Part shown: positions 47,969 through 57,878 of the stretch, in pieces
Numbering within the stretch: the first letter of the stretch is position 1
How the letters are laid out: each line of letters begins with the position of its first letter
NCBI GenBank assembly: GCA_958296345.1
Contig: CATQIJ010000015.1
Span: forward strand, 1-64,000
DNA: 64,000 nucleotides
Direction: 5' to 3'
Source: an uncultured Rhizobiaceae bacterium
Lineage (GTDB): Bacteria; Pseudomonadota; Alphaproteobacteria; Rhizobiales; Rhizobiaceae
Translations under genes and position numbers: made by a program
The notes under the pieces: model-generated
Told to the model about the DNA's origin: nothing
The model's database searches: none
What the model saw: only the letters and a program-made list of their open reading frames with translations

Positions 47969-48346
47969 TTATAGGAAAGAACGCCCAAACCAAAGCCCGA
48001 TAAACACTGCTGCCAAAGAAATTACAACACTTGTAAGAATATAAGTGAATGCAGTCCCCATTGCGCCGCGTTCAAACATATTGGCCACATCAAGTGAAAA
48101 CGCTGAAAAGGTTGTAAAACCGCCAAGAATACCCGTTGCTACAAACAATCTCACCTCTGGGGAAGTTCCCGTGCGTTTTGTAAGCCATGCAATAAAAAAG
48201 CCCATTAAAAGTGAGCCAAATATATTTACAAATAACGTTCCCCATGGAAATGCTGTTCCCATAACGCGCAGACCAGCAATGTTTGCCAAATGACGAAGGG
48301 ATGCACCTATTGCTCCACCTGCAGCTACCCATAAAAGATTAGTCAT
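47969..48346 (-). CDS. crcB: Fluoride efflux channel CrcB/Fluc
   Basis: A 125-aa four-helix fluoride channel of the inner membrane. WVAAGGAIGASLRHLAN, TLFVNIFGSLLMGFF and GFTTFSAFSLD are the conserved signatures, including the asparagine of helix 2 and the central phenylalanines of helix 3 that line the pore. No fluoride riboswitch was seen, because the start overlaps the rarA stop (ATGA). Confidence 0.95.
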   Translation of the reverse strand: MTNLLWVAAGGAIGASLRHLANIAGLRVMGTAFPWGTLFVNIFGSLLMGFFIAWLTKRTGTSPEVRLFVATGILGGFTTFSAFSLDVANMFERGAMGTAFTYILTSVVISLAAVFIGLWFGRSFL

Positions 48347-49652
48347 TTTTGTCCCCGTTCTGCGCGTAGTTTATCCCAATACTCTAGCCGCTTAATTATA
48401 TCTCGTTCAAAGCCACGCTCGACTGGTTCATAGAATTTTTGGCGCCCCATATCAGTTGGGAAATAATCTTGCCCAGAAAAAGCATCTGGTTGGTCATGAT
48501 CATACAGATAACCATCATTATAACCCTGCTCTTTCATGAGCTTTGTGGGAGCATTTAATATATGTTTTGGCGGTAGTAATGAACCAGCTTCCCTTGCAGC
48601 ATATCGCGCTTTTTTATGGGCTACGTGCACTGCATTAGACTTAGGTGCTGAAGCTAAATAAACAGCAGCTTGAGCAAGTGCTCTATCGCCTTCTACTTCA
48701 CCTAAAAAATCAAACGCTTGTATTGCTGCCATAGTTACAACAAGTGCTTGCGGGTCTGCATTGCCGATGTCTTCACTTGCCATCACAACAAGCCTGCGCC
48801 CAATAAAGCGACGATCTTCGCCTGCTTCCATCATACGCGCTAGATAATAAAGTGCGGCATCTGGATCAGATCCTCGTACAGATTTATGAAGTGCACTTAT
48901 GAGATTGTAGTGTCCGTCTTGGCCTTTGTCATAAATTGGAGCACGGCGTTGCAGAACTTCTTGCAGTGTTGCTGAAACAAGAATTTCATCCTCTTTTGCT
49001 ACACGCCAAATTTCTTCCGCTAGAGAGATGATTGCACGGCCGTCTCCGTCCGCCATACGAAGGAGCGATGCTCTTGCTTCATCATCAAGCGGTAGGTCCT
49101 TACCTTCTAGTTCTTCAGCTCTTGCAAGCAGTTGTACCAGGCTATCCCCATCATGACTGTTAAAAGTCAACACCGTTGAACGTGACAATAGAGCAGCGTT
49201 TAATTCAAACGATGGGTTTTCTGTCGTCGCACCTACAAGCACAACAGTTCCATCTTCCATAACGGGTAAAAAACTATCAAGTTGCGCGCGATTGAAACGA
49301 TGAATTTCATCTACAAAAAGCAACGTCTTGCGACCATTCGATCGACGCATTCTTGCGGTCTCAAAACTTTCTTTAAATCAGCTACACCTGAAAAAATTGC
49401 TGAGATCTGCTCAAAAGCTAAGTCACCCTCGCCAGCAAGTAATCTTGCTACTGTAGTTTTACCCGTACCCGGCGGCCCCCAAAAAATCATACTGCCAAGG
49501 CTACCAGAACCGATCATACGACTGATCGTTCCGTTTTCTCCAGTTAAATGAGGTTGACCAACAACTTGCGAAAGTATTTTGGGGCGAAGTCTTTCTGCTA
49601 AGGGCGAAAGCGCTTTATCTGTTGTTTCATCTGATGCAAATAAGTCAGCCAA
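48343..49652 (-). pseudogene. rarA: Replication-associated recombination protein A, frameshifted
   Basis: AAA+ ATPase of the MgsA/RarA/WRNIP1 family acting at stalled replication forks. The first frame (start 49652) holds MADLFASDETTDKALSPLAERLRP, Walker A FWGPPGTGKTTVARLL and FSGVADLKKVL. The second holds KTLLFVDEIHRFNRAQLDSFLP (Walker B), GATTENPSFELNAALLSR (sensor 1) and the rest. The run of four A on plus at 49363-49366 should have five; then VADLKKVFETARMRRSNGRK reads through to 436 aa, the family's usual length. It lies between degP and crcB as in other rhizobia. Confidence 0.93.
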
Positions 49653-49661
49653 AACATCACC

Positions 49662-51080
49662 TTATCGCGTGTATTGGCGGAAGCGGTTACCCTTACGTTC
49701 CAAAACAATTTCACGCCCTTTGCGTTCAACGATAAACATCCACTGGCGTCGTTTTTCTTTGATCAAGGGCTCTACATCCATAACGCGTAAAATTGGTTCG
49801 TTATTAATCTCACGTAATATATCACCGGGCCTAATACGATTTGCTACTGCTGGTGATCCTCGTTGAACATTGAGAACAATAACGCCCTCTTTATCGCCAG
49901 GTACTTTTATTCTTTGGGCTACAGCAGGTGAGAGATTAGCGATTAATGCACCACCTAACGCAGAGCGATTTGGTAATTGCGTTTCATTTGCAGGAACGGT
50001 TTCTGGCGCTGCCATTAAGGTGAGTTCTGTTTGTTTACTCTCACCACGGCTTAATAATTCCAGTTTAGCCAAGTTGCCAATGCCGACAGTTGTAAGCCTA
50101 TACCCAAGCGCGTTTATGTGTTGTACGCGTTTGTCATTGATAGAAACAATTATATCGCCTGATTTTATACCAGCCTTTGCTGCAGGCCCACCTTTTACGA
50201 CATTCGTCACTAAAGCGCCACGCGGTCGATCCAACCCCAAGCTTTGAGCAATCTCTGGCGTTACGTTTTGAAATGTTGCTCCAATCCATGGCCTTTGAAG
50301 TGTATCGCCAGTTTCTGAAGATTGAATAGCCACGTTGACCATATTAGAAGGAATAGCAAACCCAATGCCATTTGAACCTCCTGATCTGGAAAAGATCGCT
50401 GTATTAATACCTATCAGGCGTCCTTGCATATCGATCAAAGCGCCGCCTGAATTGCCCGGATTTATTGCTGCATCCGTTTGGATAAAAAATCCGAAATCCC
50501 CAATACCACGTGTAGAACGAGCAACCGCAGAAATTATACCGCTGGTTACAGTCTGCCCAACCCCAAACGGATTGCCAATTGCTAAGACCAAATCACCGAC
50601 CAATGCATCTTCTGAATTACCGATTTCAATCGCTTTAAAATCAACATCCTCAATAACTTTTAGTATGGCTAAGTCTGATTCTTCATCTTTGAGAATAATT
50701 TCTGCTTCAAACTCTCGTCCATCAGACAATGCGATCTTGACCTCATCTGCACCCTTAATGACGTGATGGTTCGTGATGACTAGCCCATCTGAGGCAACAA
50801 TAACCCCTGAACCCAAAGAATTCTGATCGCGCTTTTTACTTCTTCCACCAAAGAAGCGTTGAAAGAAAGGATCGCTAGCAAAAGGAGATTGTTGCTTAGG
50901 TTTACGAGCTGCATATACATTAACCACAGAAGGTGCGACTTGTTTAACTAACGGTGCAAAAGATAATTGAATTTCTGCATTGCTTGAAGGTACTTGAGTT
51001 GTTTGCGCAGAAGCATTTATGCTTGTGGCAACTATAAACAGCATACCCGCAACAAATGTTTTCAATGGGGCTATAGTCAA
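49662..51080 (-). CDS. degP: DegP/DegQ-type periplasmic serine protease
   Basis: Envelope protease and chaperone of the HtrA family, 472 aa. The signal peptide is LTIAPLKTFVAGMLFIVATS, cleaved after an ASA-like motif. The catalytic triad is His in ITNHHVIKGADE, Asp in ESDLAILKV and Ser in NPGNSGGALIDM. Two PDZ domains follow (about 275-360 and 375-470). I start at TTG 51080 because GGAG lies 8 bp upstream and the signal peptide begins there. The next gene, rarA, starts 10 bp after the stop. Confidence 0.95.
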   Translation of the reverse strand: MTIAPLKTFVAGMLFIVATSINASAQTTQVPSSNAEIQLSFAPLVKQVAPSVVNVYAARKPKQQSPFASDPFFQRFFGGRSKKRDQNSLGSGVIVASDGLVITNHHVIKGADEVKIALSDGREFEAEIILKDEESDLAILKVIEDVDFKAIEIGNSEDALVGDLVLAIGNPFGVGQTVTSGIISAVARSTRGIGDFGFFIQTDAAINPGNSGGALIDMQGRLIGINTAIFSRSGGSNGIGFAIPSNMVNVAIQSSETGDTLQRPWIGATFQNVTPEIAQSLGLDRPRGALVTNVVKGGPAAKAGIKSGDIIVSINDKRVQHINALGYRLTTVGIGNLAKLELLSRGESKQTELTLMAAPETVPANETQLPNRSALGGALIANLSPAVAQRIKVPGDKEGVIVLNVQRGSPAVANRIRPGDILREINNEPILRVMDVEPLIKEKRRQWMFIVERKGREIVLERKGNRFRQYTR

Positions 51081-51197
51081 ACTTTTATCTCCTAATTTGC
51101 ATACGCAAAACAACGTCTTTGCCTAAGTGTATCTAAGAATTTTAATTCATGACACAAGCAATTTCGTGATTTCTTTATAATTATCACCTTAACAACA

Positions 51198-51230
51198 AAA
51201 AAAGCCCAAAGCGTGAGCTTCGGGCTTTTG
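51198..51230 (-). terminator. Terminator of the ribosomal protein operon
   Basis: On minus, AAAAGCCC (51230-51223) pairs with GGGCTTTT (51208-51201), with an inner AAGC/GCTT stem and a run of seven T. It lies 26 bp after rplQ and ends the long S10-spc-alpha transcript. Confidence 0.95.
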
Positions 51231-51255
51231 AATTTGTTAGAAAAGTTAGCAAAGA

Positions 51256-51690
51256 TTATTCTTCTGTTGCAGCACCTTCTTCAGCTTCCATTGCTTCCAT
51301 ACGAGCGCGATCAATTGCACCTTTTGCAGAAACATCACGATCTACCAATTCGATAACAGCCATTGGCGCGTTATCGCCGTAGCGGAATCCAGCTTTAAGA
51401 ACGCGGGTGTAACCACCATTACGATCTTTATAGCGTGGGCCAAGCACGTCGAAAAGTTTCTTAGACTGTTCAACGTCACGTGTTCTAGAAATTGCCTGAC
51501 GACGTGCGTGTAGATCACCACGTTTGCCAAGTGTAATTAGTTTATCAACGATTGAACGAAGCTCTTTGGCTTTCGGCAAAGTTGTCACGATTTGCTCGTG
51601 TTGAATTAATGCCGCTGCCATGTTTGCAAACATCGCTTTACGGTGGCTTGCAGTTCTGTTCAGTTTCCGGCCTTTTAAACGGTGGCGCAT
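51256..51690 (-). CDS. rplQ: 50S ribosomal protein L17
   Basis: Large-subunit protein at the exit-tunnel side, 144 aa, starting [20 protein letters not shown] as in all bacteria, with a short acidic tail ([13 protein letters not shown]). It is the last gene of the operon, 93 bp after rpoA, and is followed by the operon terminator. Confidence 0.98.
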   Translation of the reverse strand: MRHRLKGRKLNRTASHRKAMFANMAAALIQHEQIVTTLPKAKELRSIVDKLITLGKRGDLHARRQAISRTRDVEQSKKLFDVLGPRYKDRNGGYTRVLKAGFRYGDNAPMAVIELVDRDVSAKGAIDRARMEAMEAEEGAATEE

Positions 51691-51783
51691 GATTAGCTCC
51701 CCTTCTTTAATATCTCACAGACTGGCTCTTAAGACTGTGATTTTGGTTTACGAGGCTGGCTTCACCAACCTCTTTCTAAAATT

Positions 51784-52794
51784 CTAGTATTGGTCTTCGT
51801 AACGCTTAGCGAGATCTTCGATGTTCTCTGGTGGCCAAGCAGGAATTTCCATTCCTAAGTGCAAGCCCATGCCAGCAAGAACTTCTTTGATTTCGTTCAA
51901 AGACTTGCGACCGAAGTTCGGTGTACGAAGCATTTCTGCTTCTGTCTTTTGAATAAGATCGCCAATGTAAACGATATTGTCGTTCTTCAAGCAATTTGCA
52001 GAACGTACTGAAAGTTCCAACTCGTCCACTTTTTTCAGAAGCGCTGGGTTGAAGGCAAGTTCTTGCACTTCTTCTTGTACTTCTTCTTTTTGCGGCTCTT
52101 CGAAGTTCACGAAGATTGAAAGCTGGTCTTGCATGATGCGAGCTGCATAAGCGACTGCGTCATCAGGTGTTACAGAACCATCAGTTTCAACTGTTAGTGT
52201 CAGCTTGTCATAATCAAGAACCTGACCTTCACGTGTTTTATCGATTTTGTAAGACACTTTGCGAACTGGTGAGAAAAGGCTGTCTACTGGGATAAGACCA
52301 ATTGGAGCATCTTCTGCGCGGTTGCGCTCAGCAGGAGCATAGCCCTTGCCTGTGTTTACTGTTAGTTCCATGCGAATTTCTGCACCCTCATCGAGCGTAC
52401 AAATCTGATGCTCTGGGTTTAGAATTTCAACATCACCAACTGTTTGAATATCAGCTGCAGTAACAACGCCAGGACCTTCTTTACGCACAACCATGCGCTT
52501 AGGGCCTTCGCCTTCCATACGAAGAGCGATTTCTTTTATGTTAAGAACGATATCTGTCACATCTTCACGCACACCAGCAATTGATGAGAACTCATGAAGA
52601 ACACCATCAATTTGTACCGCTGTGACAGCCGCACCTTGAAGTGATGAAAGCAATACACGACGAAGTGCATTACCAAGAGTTAGACCGTAACCACGCTCAA
52701 GTGGTTCAGCAACAATTACAGATTTGAATTGAGTGCTAGAAACAACATCCAATTTGTTAGGCTTAATTAGCTCTTGCCAGTTTTTCTGTATCAT
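51784..52794 (-). CDS. rpoA: RNA polymerase subunit alpha
   Basis: Scaffold subunit of RNA polymerase, 336 aa. The N-terminal dimerisation domain has [20 protein letters not shown] (about 30-50), and the C-terminal DNA-binding domain has [15 protein letters not shown] and [20 protein letters not shown]. The frame is open 14 codons further upstream, but ATG 52794 gives the normal N-terminus [12 protein letters not shown]. Spacing to rpsK is 93 bp. Confidence 0.98.
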   Translation of the reverse strand: MIQKNWQELIKPNKLDVVSSTQFKSVIVAEPLERGYGLTLGNALRRVLLSSLQGAAVTAVQIDGVLHEFSSIAGVREDVTDIVLNIKEIALRMEGEGPKRMVVRKEGPGVVTAADIQTVGDVEILNPEHQICTLDEGAEIRMELTVNTGKGYAPAERNRAEDAPIGLIPVDSLFSPVRKVSYKIDKTREGQVLDYDKLTLTVETDGSVTPDDAVAYAARIMQDQLSIFVNFEEPQKEEVQEEVQELAFNPALLKKVDELELSVRSANCLKNDNIVYIGDLIQKTEAEMLRTPNFGRKSLNEIKEVLAGMGLHLGMEIPAWPPENIEDLAKRYEDQY

Positions 52795-52887
52795 AAAGTA
52801 TATCCTTGGTTTTCTGCCACCATCCCTTCGTGGCAAATTTCAAGACATCTACCTGCAATGTGGATTTGTTGCAGGTGGATATGGAAT

Positions 52888-53277
52888 TTATACGCGACGC
52901 TTTTTCTTAGCGCGGCAACCGTTATGTGGAATAGTAGTCACGTCACGGATTGATGTGATTACAAAACCAGCGGCTTGAAGCGCACGAAGAGCTGATTCAC
53001 GTCCAGAACCTGGGCCGCGAACTTCTACTTCCAAAGACTTCATGCCATGCTCTTGAGCTTTTTTTGCGGCATCTTCTGCTGCAACTTGAGCTGCGTAAGG
53101 TGTAGACTTGCGTGAGCCTTTAAAACCTTGAGCACCCGCAGAAGACCAAGAAATAGCATTTCCTTGCGCATCTGTGATTGTAACCATTGTGTTGTTGAAT
53201 GTTGAATTCACATGAGCCATGCCCGAAGTGATATTCTTACGTTCGCGACGGCGAACTTTACCGGCCTCTTTTGCCAT
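52888..53277 (-). CDS. rpsK: 30S ribosomal protein S11
   Basis: Platform protein of the small subunit, 129 aa. The signature [20 protein letters not shown] and [18 protein letters not shown] are present, and the basic C-terminus [13 protein letters not shown] contacts the decoding region. It follows rpsM by about 100 bp, longer than in E. coli but usual here. Confidence 0.98.
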   Translation of the reverse strand: MAKEAGKVRRRERKNITSGMAHVNSTFNNTMVTITDAQGNAISWSSAGAQGFKGSRKSTPYAAQVAAEDAAKKAQEHGMKSLEVEVRGPGSGRESALRALQAAGFVITSIRDVTTIPHNGCRAKKKRRV

Positions 53278-53379
53278 GTATTTTTCCTTTTCTTCGATCT
53301 CTACACTGCCGTTGCTCCAGCAGCTCCACCTGAAAAACCAAGTAGGCTCTTCAAATAATGTTTTAGGCTTACGCCTGAA

Positions 53380-53748
53380 TTACTTTTTCTTACCCTGAAT
53401 AGCTTTCGCTGGGCCTTTGCGTGTACGTGCGTTTGTGCTTGTACGCTGACCACGAACAGGAAGACCACGGCGATGACGAAGACCGCGATAACAACCAAGA
53501 TCCATCAGACGCTTGATGTTCATAGAAACTTCACGGCGAAGATCACCTTCAACCATGTAATCACGGTCAATAACTTCGCGAATTTGAAGTACTTCGGCAT
53601 CTGTTAGTTGGTTGATACGACGTGCGTGATCAAAGCCAGTTTTTTCCATGATATCTGCAGCGCCCTTTGGGCCAATACCGTGAATATACTGTAGCGCAAT
53701 AATTACGCGTTTATTTGTTGGAAGGTTTACACCTGCAATACGTGCCAT
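53380..53748 (-). CDS. rpsM: 30S ribosomal protein S13
   Basis: Small-subunit head protein, 122 aa, starting [19 protein letters not shown]. The helix-two-turn-helix region and the basic tail [19 protein letters not shown] that reaches toward the P site are intact. The 215 bp upstream, before adk, may hold a separate promoter; on minus TTGCTG and TATTATAGG-like sequence near 53870-53890 is a weak candidate. Confidence 0.98.
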   Translation of the reverse strand: MARIAGVNLPTNKRVIIALQYIHGIGPKGAADIMEKTGFDHARRINQLTDAEVLQIREVIDRDYMVEGDLRREVSMNIKRLMDLGCYRGLRHRRGLPVRGQRTSTNARTRKGPAKAIQGKKK

Positions 53749-53917
53749 TTTTTAACTCCATCTTTCGGTTAACTTCGCGTCCGGTGGAGGCCGGCCCATG
53801 CGAATGACTATCAATTCATATCACTCTACAAACACATTAAAGGCCAGCATCCAAATCCTATAATAGGTATTGGAACTGACCAGCAAATAGTTTGCGAATA
53901 TGTATCGTTTAACGAGA

Positions 53918-53945
53918 CTCCCCGCTTACGTCAAGCGGGAAAACT
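53918..53945. other. Hairpin between adk and rpsM
   Basis: CCCGCTT and AAGCGGG pair around a 5-nt loop within 53923-53942. No T run follows on minus, so it is not an obvious terminator. It could process or stabilise the operon message. Confidence 0.45.
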
Positions 53946-53963
53946 CTGTTTTATATGAATCTG

Positions 53964-54614
53964 TTAAACAGATTTTAGAATATCGTCGACTGCATTGAAG
54001 ATATCTGAAATATCGCCCATGCCATCAACTGATTTTAAATCACCTTTAGCAAAATAATAACCAAGCAATGGTGACGTTTCTTTATAGTAAGCCATCAATC
54101 TTGTGCGTAACGTTTCTGCATTATCATCTTGGCGACGTTTGAACTCAGATTTACCACAACGGTCACAAACACCTTCTGATGCAGGCTTCTTAAATGTATC
54201 GTGATAGCCTTCGCCGCACGAACCACAAGTGTAACGGCCAGAAACACGCTCAACGAGCGCTTCATCGTCAACTTTTAACTCTACAACAGTATCAAGACCG
54301 AGACCTTTTTCAGATAACATAACAGAAAGCGCTTCAGCCTGCTCTAGTGTGCGAGGGAAACCATCTAGAATAAAACCATTTTTACAATCATCTTGATCAA
54401 GACGTTCAGAGACAATTGCGTTTACAATATCATCAGAAACAAGATTGCCAGCATCCATTACAGCTTTTGCTTTTTTGCCGACTTCTGTACCGTTAGCAAC
54501 CGCTTCACGTAACATGTCACCAGTTGAAAGTTGAGGAATAGAATATTTATCAACTATCAGCTTTGCTTGAGTACCTTTACCGGCACCTGGAGGGCCTAAT
54601 AAGATTAACTTCAT
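53964..54614 (-). CDS. adk: Adenylate kinase
   Basis: Converts ATP and AMP to two ADP. The 216 aa have the P-loop GPPGAGKGTQA (residues 7-17), the NMP-binding STGDMLREAV, DGFPRTLEQAE, and a long LID domain with two pairs of cysteines (CGSCGEGY ... CDRCGKSEF), that is, the zinc-type LID. It overlaps the secY stop by four bases, so it is translated together with secY, the standard spc-operon arrangement. Confidence 0.98.
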   Translation of the reverse strand: MKLILLGPPGAGKGTQAKLIVDKYSIPQLSTGDMLREAVANGTEVGKKAKAVMDAGNLVSDDIVNAIVSERLDQDDCKNGFILDGFPRTLEQAEALSVMLSEKGLGLDTVVELKVDDEALVERVSGRYTCGSCGEGYHDTFKKPASEGVCDRCGKSEFKRRQDDNAETLRTRLMAYYKETSPLLGYYFAKGDLKSVDGMGDISDIFNAVDDILKSV

Positions 54615-55966
54615 TTACGACGTCCTCCTTTACGCTTACCTCCGCGCAGCTTTTGCTTTTTCATGAGGCCTTCGTATTGTTGTGCGAGCAGATGCCCTTG
54701 AACTTGAGCAACGGTGTCCATAGTTACGCTAACCATAATCAACAGTGATGTACCGCCAAGGAAAGCTGAGATACCAACATTGCTCATAAATACTTCTGGT
54801 ATCAAACAGACGAAAACCAGATATATAGCACCTACAACTGTGATCCTAGTTAGAACAAAGTCTATGTGCTCTACTGTCCGTTCACCTGGGCGTACACCCG
54901 GTATAAAGCCACCTTGGTTCTTCAAGTTGTCTGCAGTTTCTTTTGGGTTGAATACAATCGCTGTGTAAAAGAATGCGAAGAATGCAATCAATGAGCCGAA
55001 CAAGACTAGATACATTGGCTGACCGCGACCCAAATAACTTACCAAGAATCCAAGCCATTCAGGAAGGTTACTCTCGCCACCTGCGGTAAAGCCTGCAGCT
55101 GTTAAAGGTAATAGAAGCAATGACGAAGCGAAGATTGCTGGGATAACACCTGCAGTGTTTAACTTCAAAGGAAGGTGCGAAGAGTTACCTTCAAACATTT
55201 TATTGCCGACTTGTCGCTTTGGATATTGAATGAGCAACTTACGTTGCGCCCTCTCTACAAAGACAATCAAGAAAACAAGTGCCACAGCTACAACCAATAC
55301 AGTCAACATTGTTGCTGTTGATATTGCGCCTGTACGCCCCTGCTCTAACAATTGAGCAATCGCTGATGGCATAGCTGCCACAATACCTGCAAAGATGATA
55401 AGTGAAATACCGTTACCAATGCCGCGCGCAGTGATTTGCTCACCAAGCCACATCAAGAACATTGTACCACCAACAAGAGTTAAAACAGTTGAAATACGGA
55501 AGAACCAGCCTGGATCAGCCACAACATTAGAGGCTTCAAGGCCAACTGAAATACCATACGCCTGTAACGTACCAAGAATAACTGTGCCGTAGCGCGTATA
55601 TTGGTTGATAACCTTACGGCCCTGCTCGCCCTCTTTCTTTAATTGTTCCAGCGATGGAACAACTGAAGTCATCAGCTGCATAATAATAGAGGCAGAGATA
55701 TATGGCATAATGCCAAGGGCAAAAATAGCTAAGCGCTCTACAGCACCACCATTGAATACATTTAACAGACCACCAATACCGCCAGCTTGACCATCAAACA
55801 GCTGCGCATATGCACTGAAGTTGATACCAGGTAACGGAATATACGTACCAAGGCGATAAACAATTAAAGCGCCAAGTGTAAACCACAGGCGCTTTTTCAG
55901 CTCATCCGCCTTAGAGAATGATGAAAAACTTAGATTTGAAGCGAGTTGCTCGGCAGCAGATGCCAT
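54611..55966 (-). CDS. secY: Preprotein translocase subunit SecY
   Basis: Channel of the Sec machinery, 451 aa, ten membrane helices. Signatures: RLGTYIPLPGINFSAY in the first periplasmic region, ALGIMPYISASIIMQLM for helix 2, and the cytoplasmic loops with RAQRKLLIQYPKRQVGNKM. The C-terminal tail KLRGGKRKGGRRK is basic. The gene is in its usual place between rplO (111 bp) and adk (overlap). Confidence 0.98.
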   Translation of the reverse strand: MASAAEQLASNLSFSSFSKADELKKRLWFTLGALIVYRLGTYIPLPGINFSAYAQLFDGQAGGIGGLLNVFNGGAVERLAIFALGIMPYISASIIMQLMTSVVPSLEQLKKEGEQGRKVINQYTRYGTVILGTLQAYGISVGLEASNVVADPGWFFRISTVLTLVGGTMFLMWLGEQITARGIGNGISLIIFAGIVAAMPSAIAQLLEQGRTGAISTATMLTVLVVAVALVFLIVFVERAQRKLLIQYPKRQVGNKMFEGNSSHLPLKLNTAGVIPAIFASSLLLLPLTAAGFTAGGESNLPEWLGFLVSYLGRGQPMYLVLFGSLIAFFAFFYTAIVFNPKETADNLKNQGGFIPGVRPGERTVEHIDFVLTRITVVGAIYLVFVCLIPEVFMSNVGISAFLGGTSLLIMVSVTMDTVAQVQGHLLAQQYEGLMKKQKLRGGKRKGGRRK

Positions 55967-56077
55967 TTTAATCTCCCGATAGCCTTGGTGTCAGGCTTAT
56001 GATTTACGTCCTTCGGGACAAGATAGGTGTTTCGGCCACAAATTACGAGGCCGAAACTGTCTTTTCAGACTATTTAA

Positions 56078-56581
56078 TTATGCGTCCTTAGGAACGTATA
56101 CTTTTTTCGTGTAAACTACTTTTTCAAATACTTTTACAGTACCGCCAGCTTTTTCGATTTTTTCAATCGCAGCAGCAGATGCACCAGCAACTTCACAAGT
56201 TAGCTTAGCTTTAAGCTCACCATCAGAAAGAATACGGACACCATCACCTGCACGGCGAAGAAGACCTGCTTCTACAAGTATTTCTGCAGTGATAGTAGCT
56301 TTGCCATCAATCTTCTTATCGTCGATTGCTTTTTGCAATGCACCAACAGAGATAATTTTCATATCTGTTGTAAACATAGCATTAGAGAAACCGCGCTTAG
56401 GAAGACGACGGAAGATAGGCATTTGCCCACCCTCGAAGCCATTAATAGCTACACCTGAACGAGACTTTTGGCCTTTAACACCACGTCCGCCAGTTTTACC
56501 TTTACTTGAACCAATACCACGGCCCACACGTCTACGTGACTTTAGTGAGCCAGGATTGTCATTAATTTCATTGAGTTTCAT
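56078..56581 (-). CDS. rplO: 50S ribosomal protein L15
   Basis: Late-assembly large-subunit protein, 167 aa. The glycine- and arginine-rich N-terminus [21 protein letters not shown] (in two parts around residues 16-37) and [17 protein letters not shown] are diagnostic. The C-terminus is 10-15 residues longer than in E. coli ([16 protein letters not shown]). Confidence 0.97.
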   Translation of the reverse strand: MKLNEINDNPGSLKSRRRVGRGIGSSKGKTGGRGVKGQKSRSGVAINGFEGGQMPIFRRLPKRGFSNAMFTTDMKIISVGALQKAIDDKKIDGKATITAEILVEAGLLRRAGDGVRILSDGELKAKLTCEVAGASAAAIEKIEKAGGTVKVFEKVVYTKKVYVPKDA

Positions 56582-56599
56582 AATATCTACTCCTGATCT

Positions 56600-56791
56600 T
56601 TAAGCGTCGTCTTCGACAACACGAACCATATGGCTCACTTTGCGGATCATGCCACGAACTGCTGGAGTATCTTCCAGAGTAGAGCGACGGTTCATTTTGT
56701 TAAGTCCAAGACCAATCAAAGTTGCGCGCTGATCTGCCGGACGGCGTAGCGGGCTACCTGTTTGTTGAACTGTTACTGTCTTTTTAGCCAT
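56600..56791 (-). CDS. rpmD: 50S ribosomal protein L30
   Basis: Small large-subunit protein of 63 aa. [20 protein letters not shown] and [15 protein letters not shown] are the family blocks. It sits between rpsE (11 bp) and rplO (18 bp) as usual. Confidence 0.97.
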   Translation of the reverse strand: MAKKTVTVQQTGSPLRRPADQRATLIGLGLNKMNRRSTLEDTPAVRGMIRKVSHMVRVVEDDA

Positions 56792-56802
56792 GATAGTGCC
56801 CC

Positions 56803-57353
56803 TTAGTCTTCTGAACCAATCAGGTCGCGACGGCGTTCCTGAAGAGTTGAATATTTAAGACCGCGCTGAGAAGCAATGTCTTTCGGGTGCATTTGGTTTT
56901 TCAAAGCATCAAACGTAGCGCGAACCATGTTATATGCGTTTGATGAACCTTGCGACTTAGCAACAACATCCTGAACACCAAGCATTTCGAAAACTGCACG
57001 CATTGGACCACCAGCAATAATACCAGTACCAGCAGGAGCTGAACGAAGAAGAACTTTACCAGCACCGTGACGACCTTTAACATCATGGTGAAGTGTACGG
57101 CCAGAGCGCAATGGCACGAAAATTAGATCGCGCTTAGCAGCTTCTGTAGCCTTACGAATAGCTTCTGGAACTTCTTTAGCTTTACCATGACCGAAGCCAA
57201 CGCGGCCTTTTTGGTCACCCACGACAACAAGTGCAGCAAAACCGAAACGACGGCCGCCTTTTACAACTTTGCAACGCGGTTGATATGTACGAGTTTGTCA
57301 ACAAATTCGCTATCTTTTTCATCCCGGTTACGGGAGTTTTCTCTTGGTGCCAT
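56803..57353 (-). pseudogene. rpsE: 30S ribosomal protein S5, frameshifted as read
   Basis: The start at 57353 reads [17 protein letters not shown] ... HINRVAKL and then a stop. The remainder ([20 protein letters not shown] onward) lies in another frame down to 56803. One G missing near 57267 explains this: with AAGGTT the protein continues [20 protein letters not shown] and has 183 aa, normal for S5. S5 shapes the mRNA entry tunnel and is essential; a single-copy broken rpsE would be lethal, so this is most likely a one-base sequence error, unless a second copy exists outside the window. Confidence 0.95.
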
Positions 57354-57509
57354 TTTCCTATTCCTTATTTTTTTCCGGTAGCACTAGACTTAAATCAGCA
57401 AGGCCCTTTGAATAACATTTAAGATACTCAGGTACCAAACTGGGCTTAAGGGGCCATTTAATAATGGCGCCCTTTATTTTTTTTATTCGCAATTCAAAAA
57501 TGAAAAGCT
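57354..57509. other. Unusually long rpsE-rplR spacer with hairpin
   Basis: 156 bp separate rplR and rpsE, while the neighbouring genes are 7-30 bp apart. The spacer contains GGGGCCATT (57450-57458) pairing with AATGGCGCCC (57463-57472), followed on plus by TTTATTTTTTTTATT. It is a terminator-like hairpin on the strand opposite to the operon. Confidence 0.6.
57450..57486 (+). terminator. Terminator-like hairpin on the antisense strand
   Basis: A GC-rich stem of nine pairs with one bulge and a T-rich tail on plus. It would end antisense transcripts; on minus it lacks a T tail and could be a processing hairpin. Confidence 0.55.
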
Positions 57510-57866
57510 TTAGAAGCTCAACCCGCCTTCGCGAGCAGCTTCAGCCAATGCTTTCACACGGCCATGATAAATGTAAGCACCACGGTCGAACACAACCTCT
57601 TTGATGCCTGCTTTTGATGCTCTGTCAGCAACAAGTTTCCCAATAGCTTCAGCAGCTGCAACGTCGCAACCTTTTTTGCCTTTGAAATCCTTGTCGAGTG
57701 TTGATGCTGATGCAAGTGTGTGACCTGCTACATCATCAATAACCTGAGCGTAAATGTTTTGCGAAGAGCGGTAAACGCTTAAGCGTGGACGACCATTTGC
57801 AACTTTTTTAAGCTGACGACGTACACGATTAGCACGGCGCGCTTCAGTGGATAGTTTGATTCCCAT
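57510..57866 (-). CDS. rplR: 50S ribosomal protein L18
   Basis: 5S rRNA-binding protein, 118 aa. [19 protein letters not shown] and [20 protein letters not shown] are typical. The N-terminus ([20 protein letters not shown]) is basic. It follows rplF after 12 bp. Confidence 0.98.
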   Translation of the reverse strand: MGIKLSTEARRANRVRRQLKKVANGRPRLSVYRSSQNIYAQVIDDVAGHTLASASTLDKDFKGKKGCDVAAAEAIGKLVADRASKAGIKEVVFDRGAYIYHGRVKALAEAAREGGLSF

Positions 57867-57878
57867 AATGCGTATGCC

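Noticed and set aside
26283-57270. Programmed ribosomal frameshifting as the cause of the split genes
   Set aside because: No slippery heptamer with downstream pseudoknot was seen, the families (S5, RarA, NrdJ, DUF4238) do not use it, and both insertions and deletions occur.
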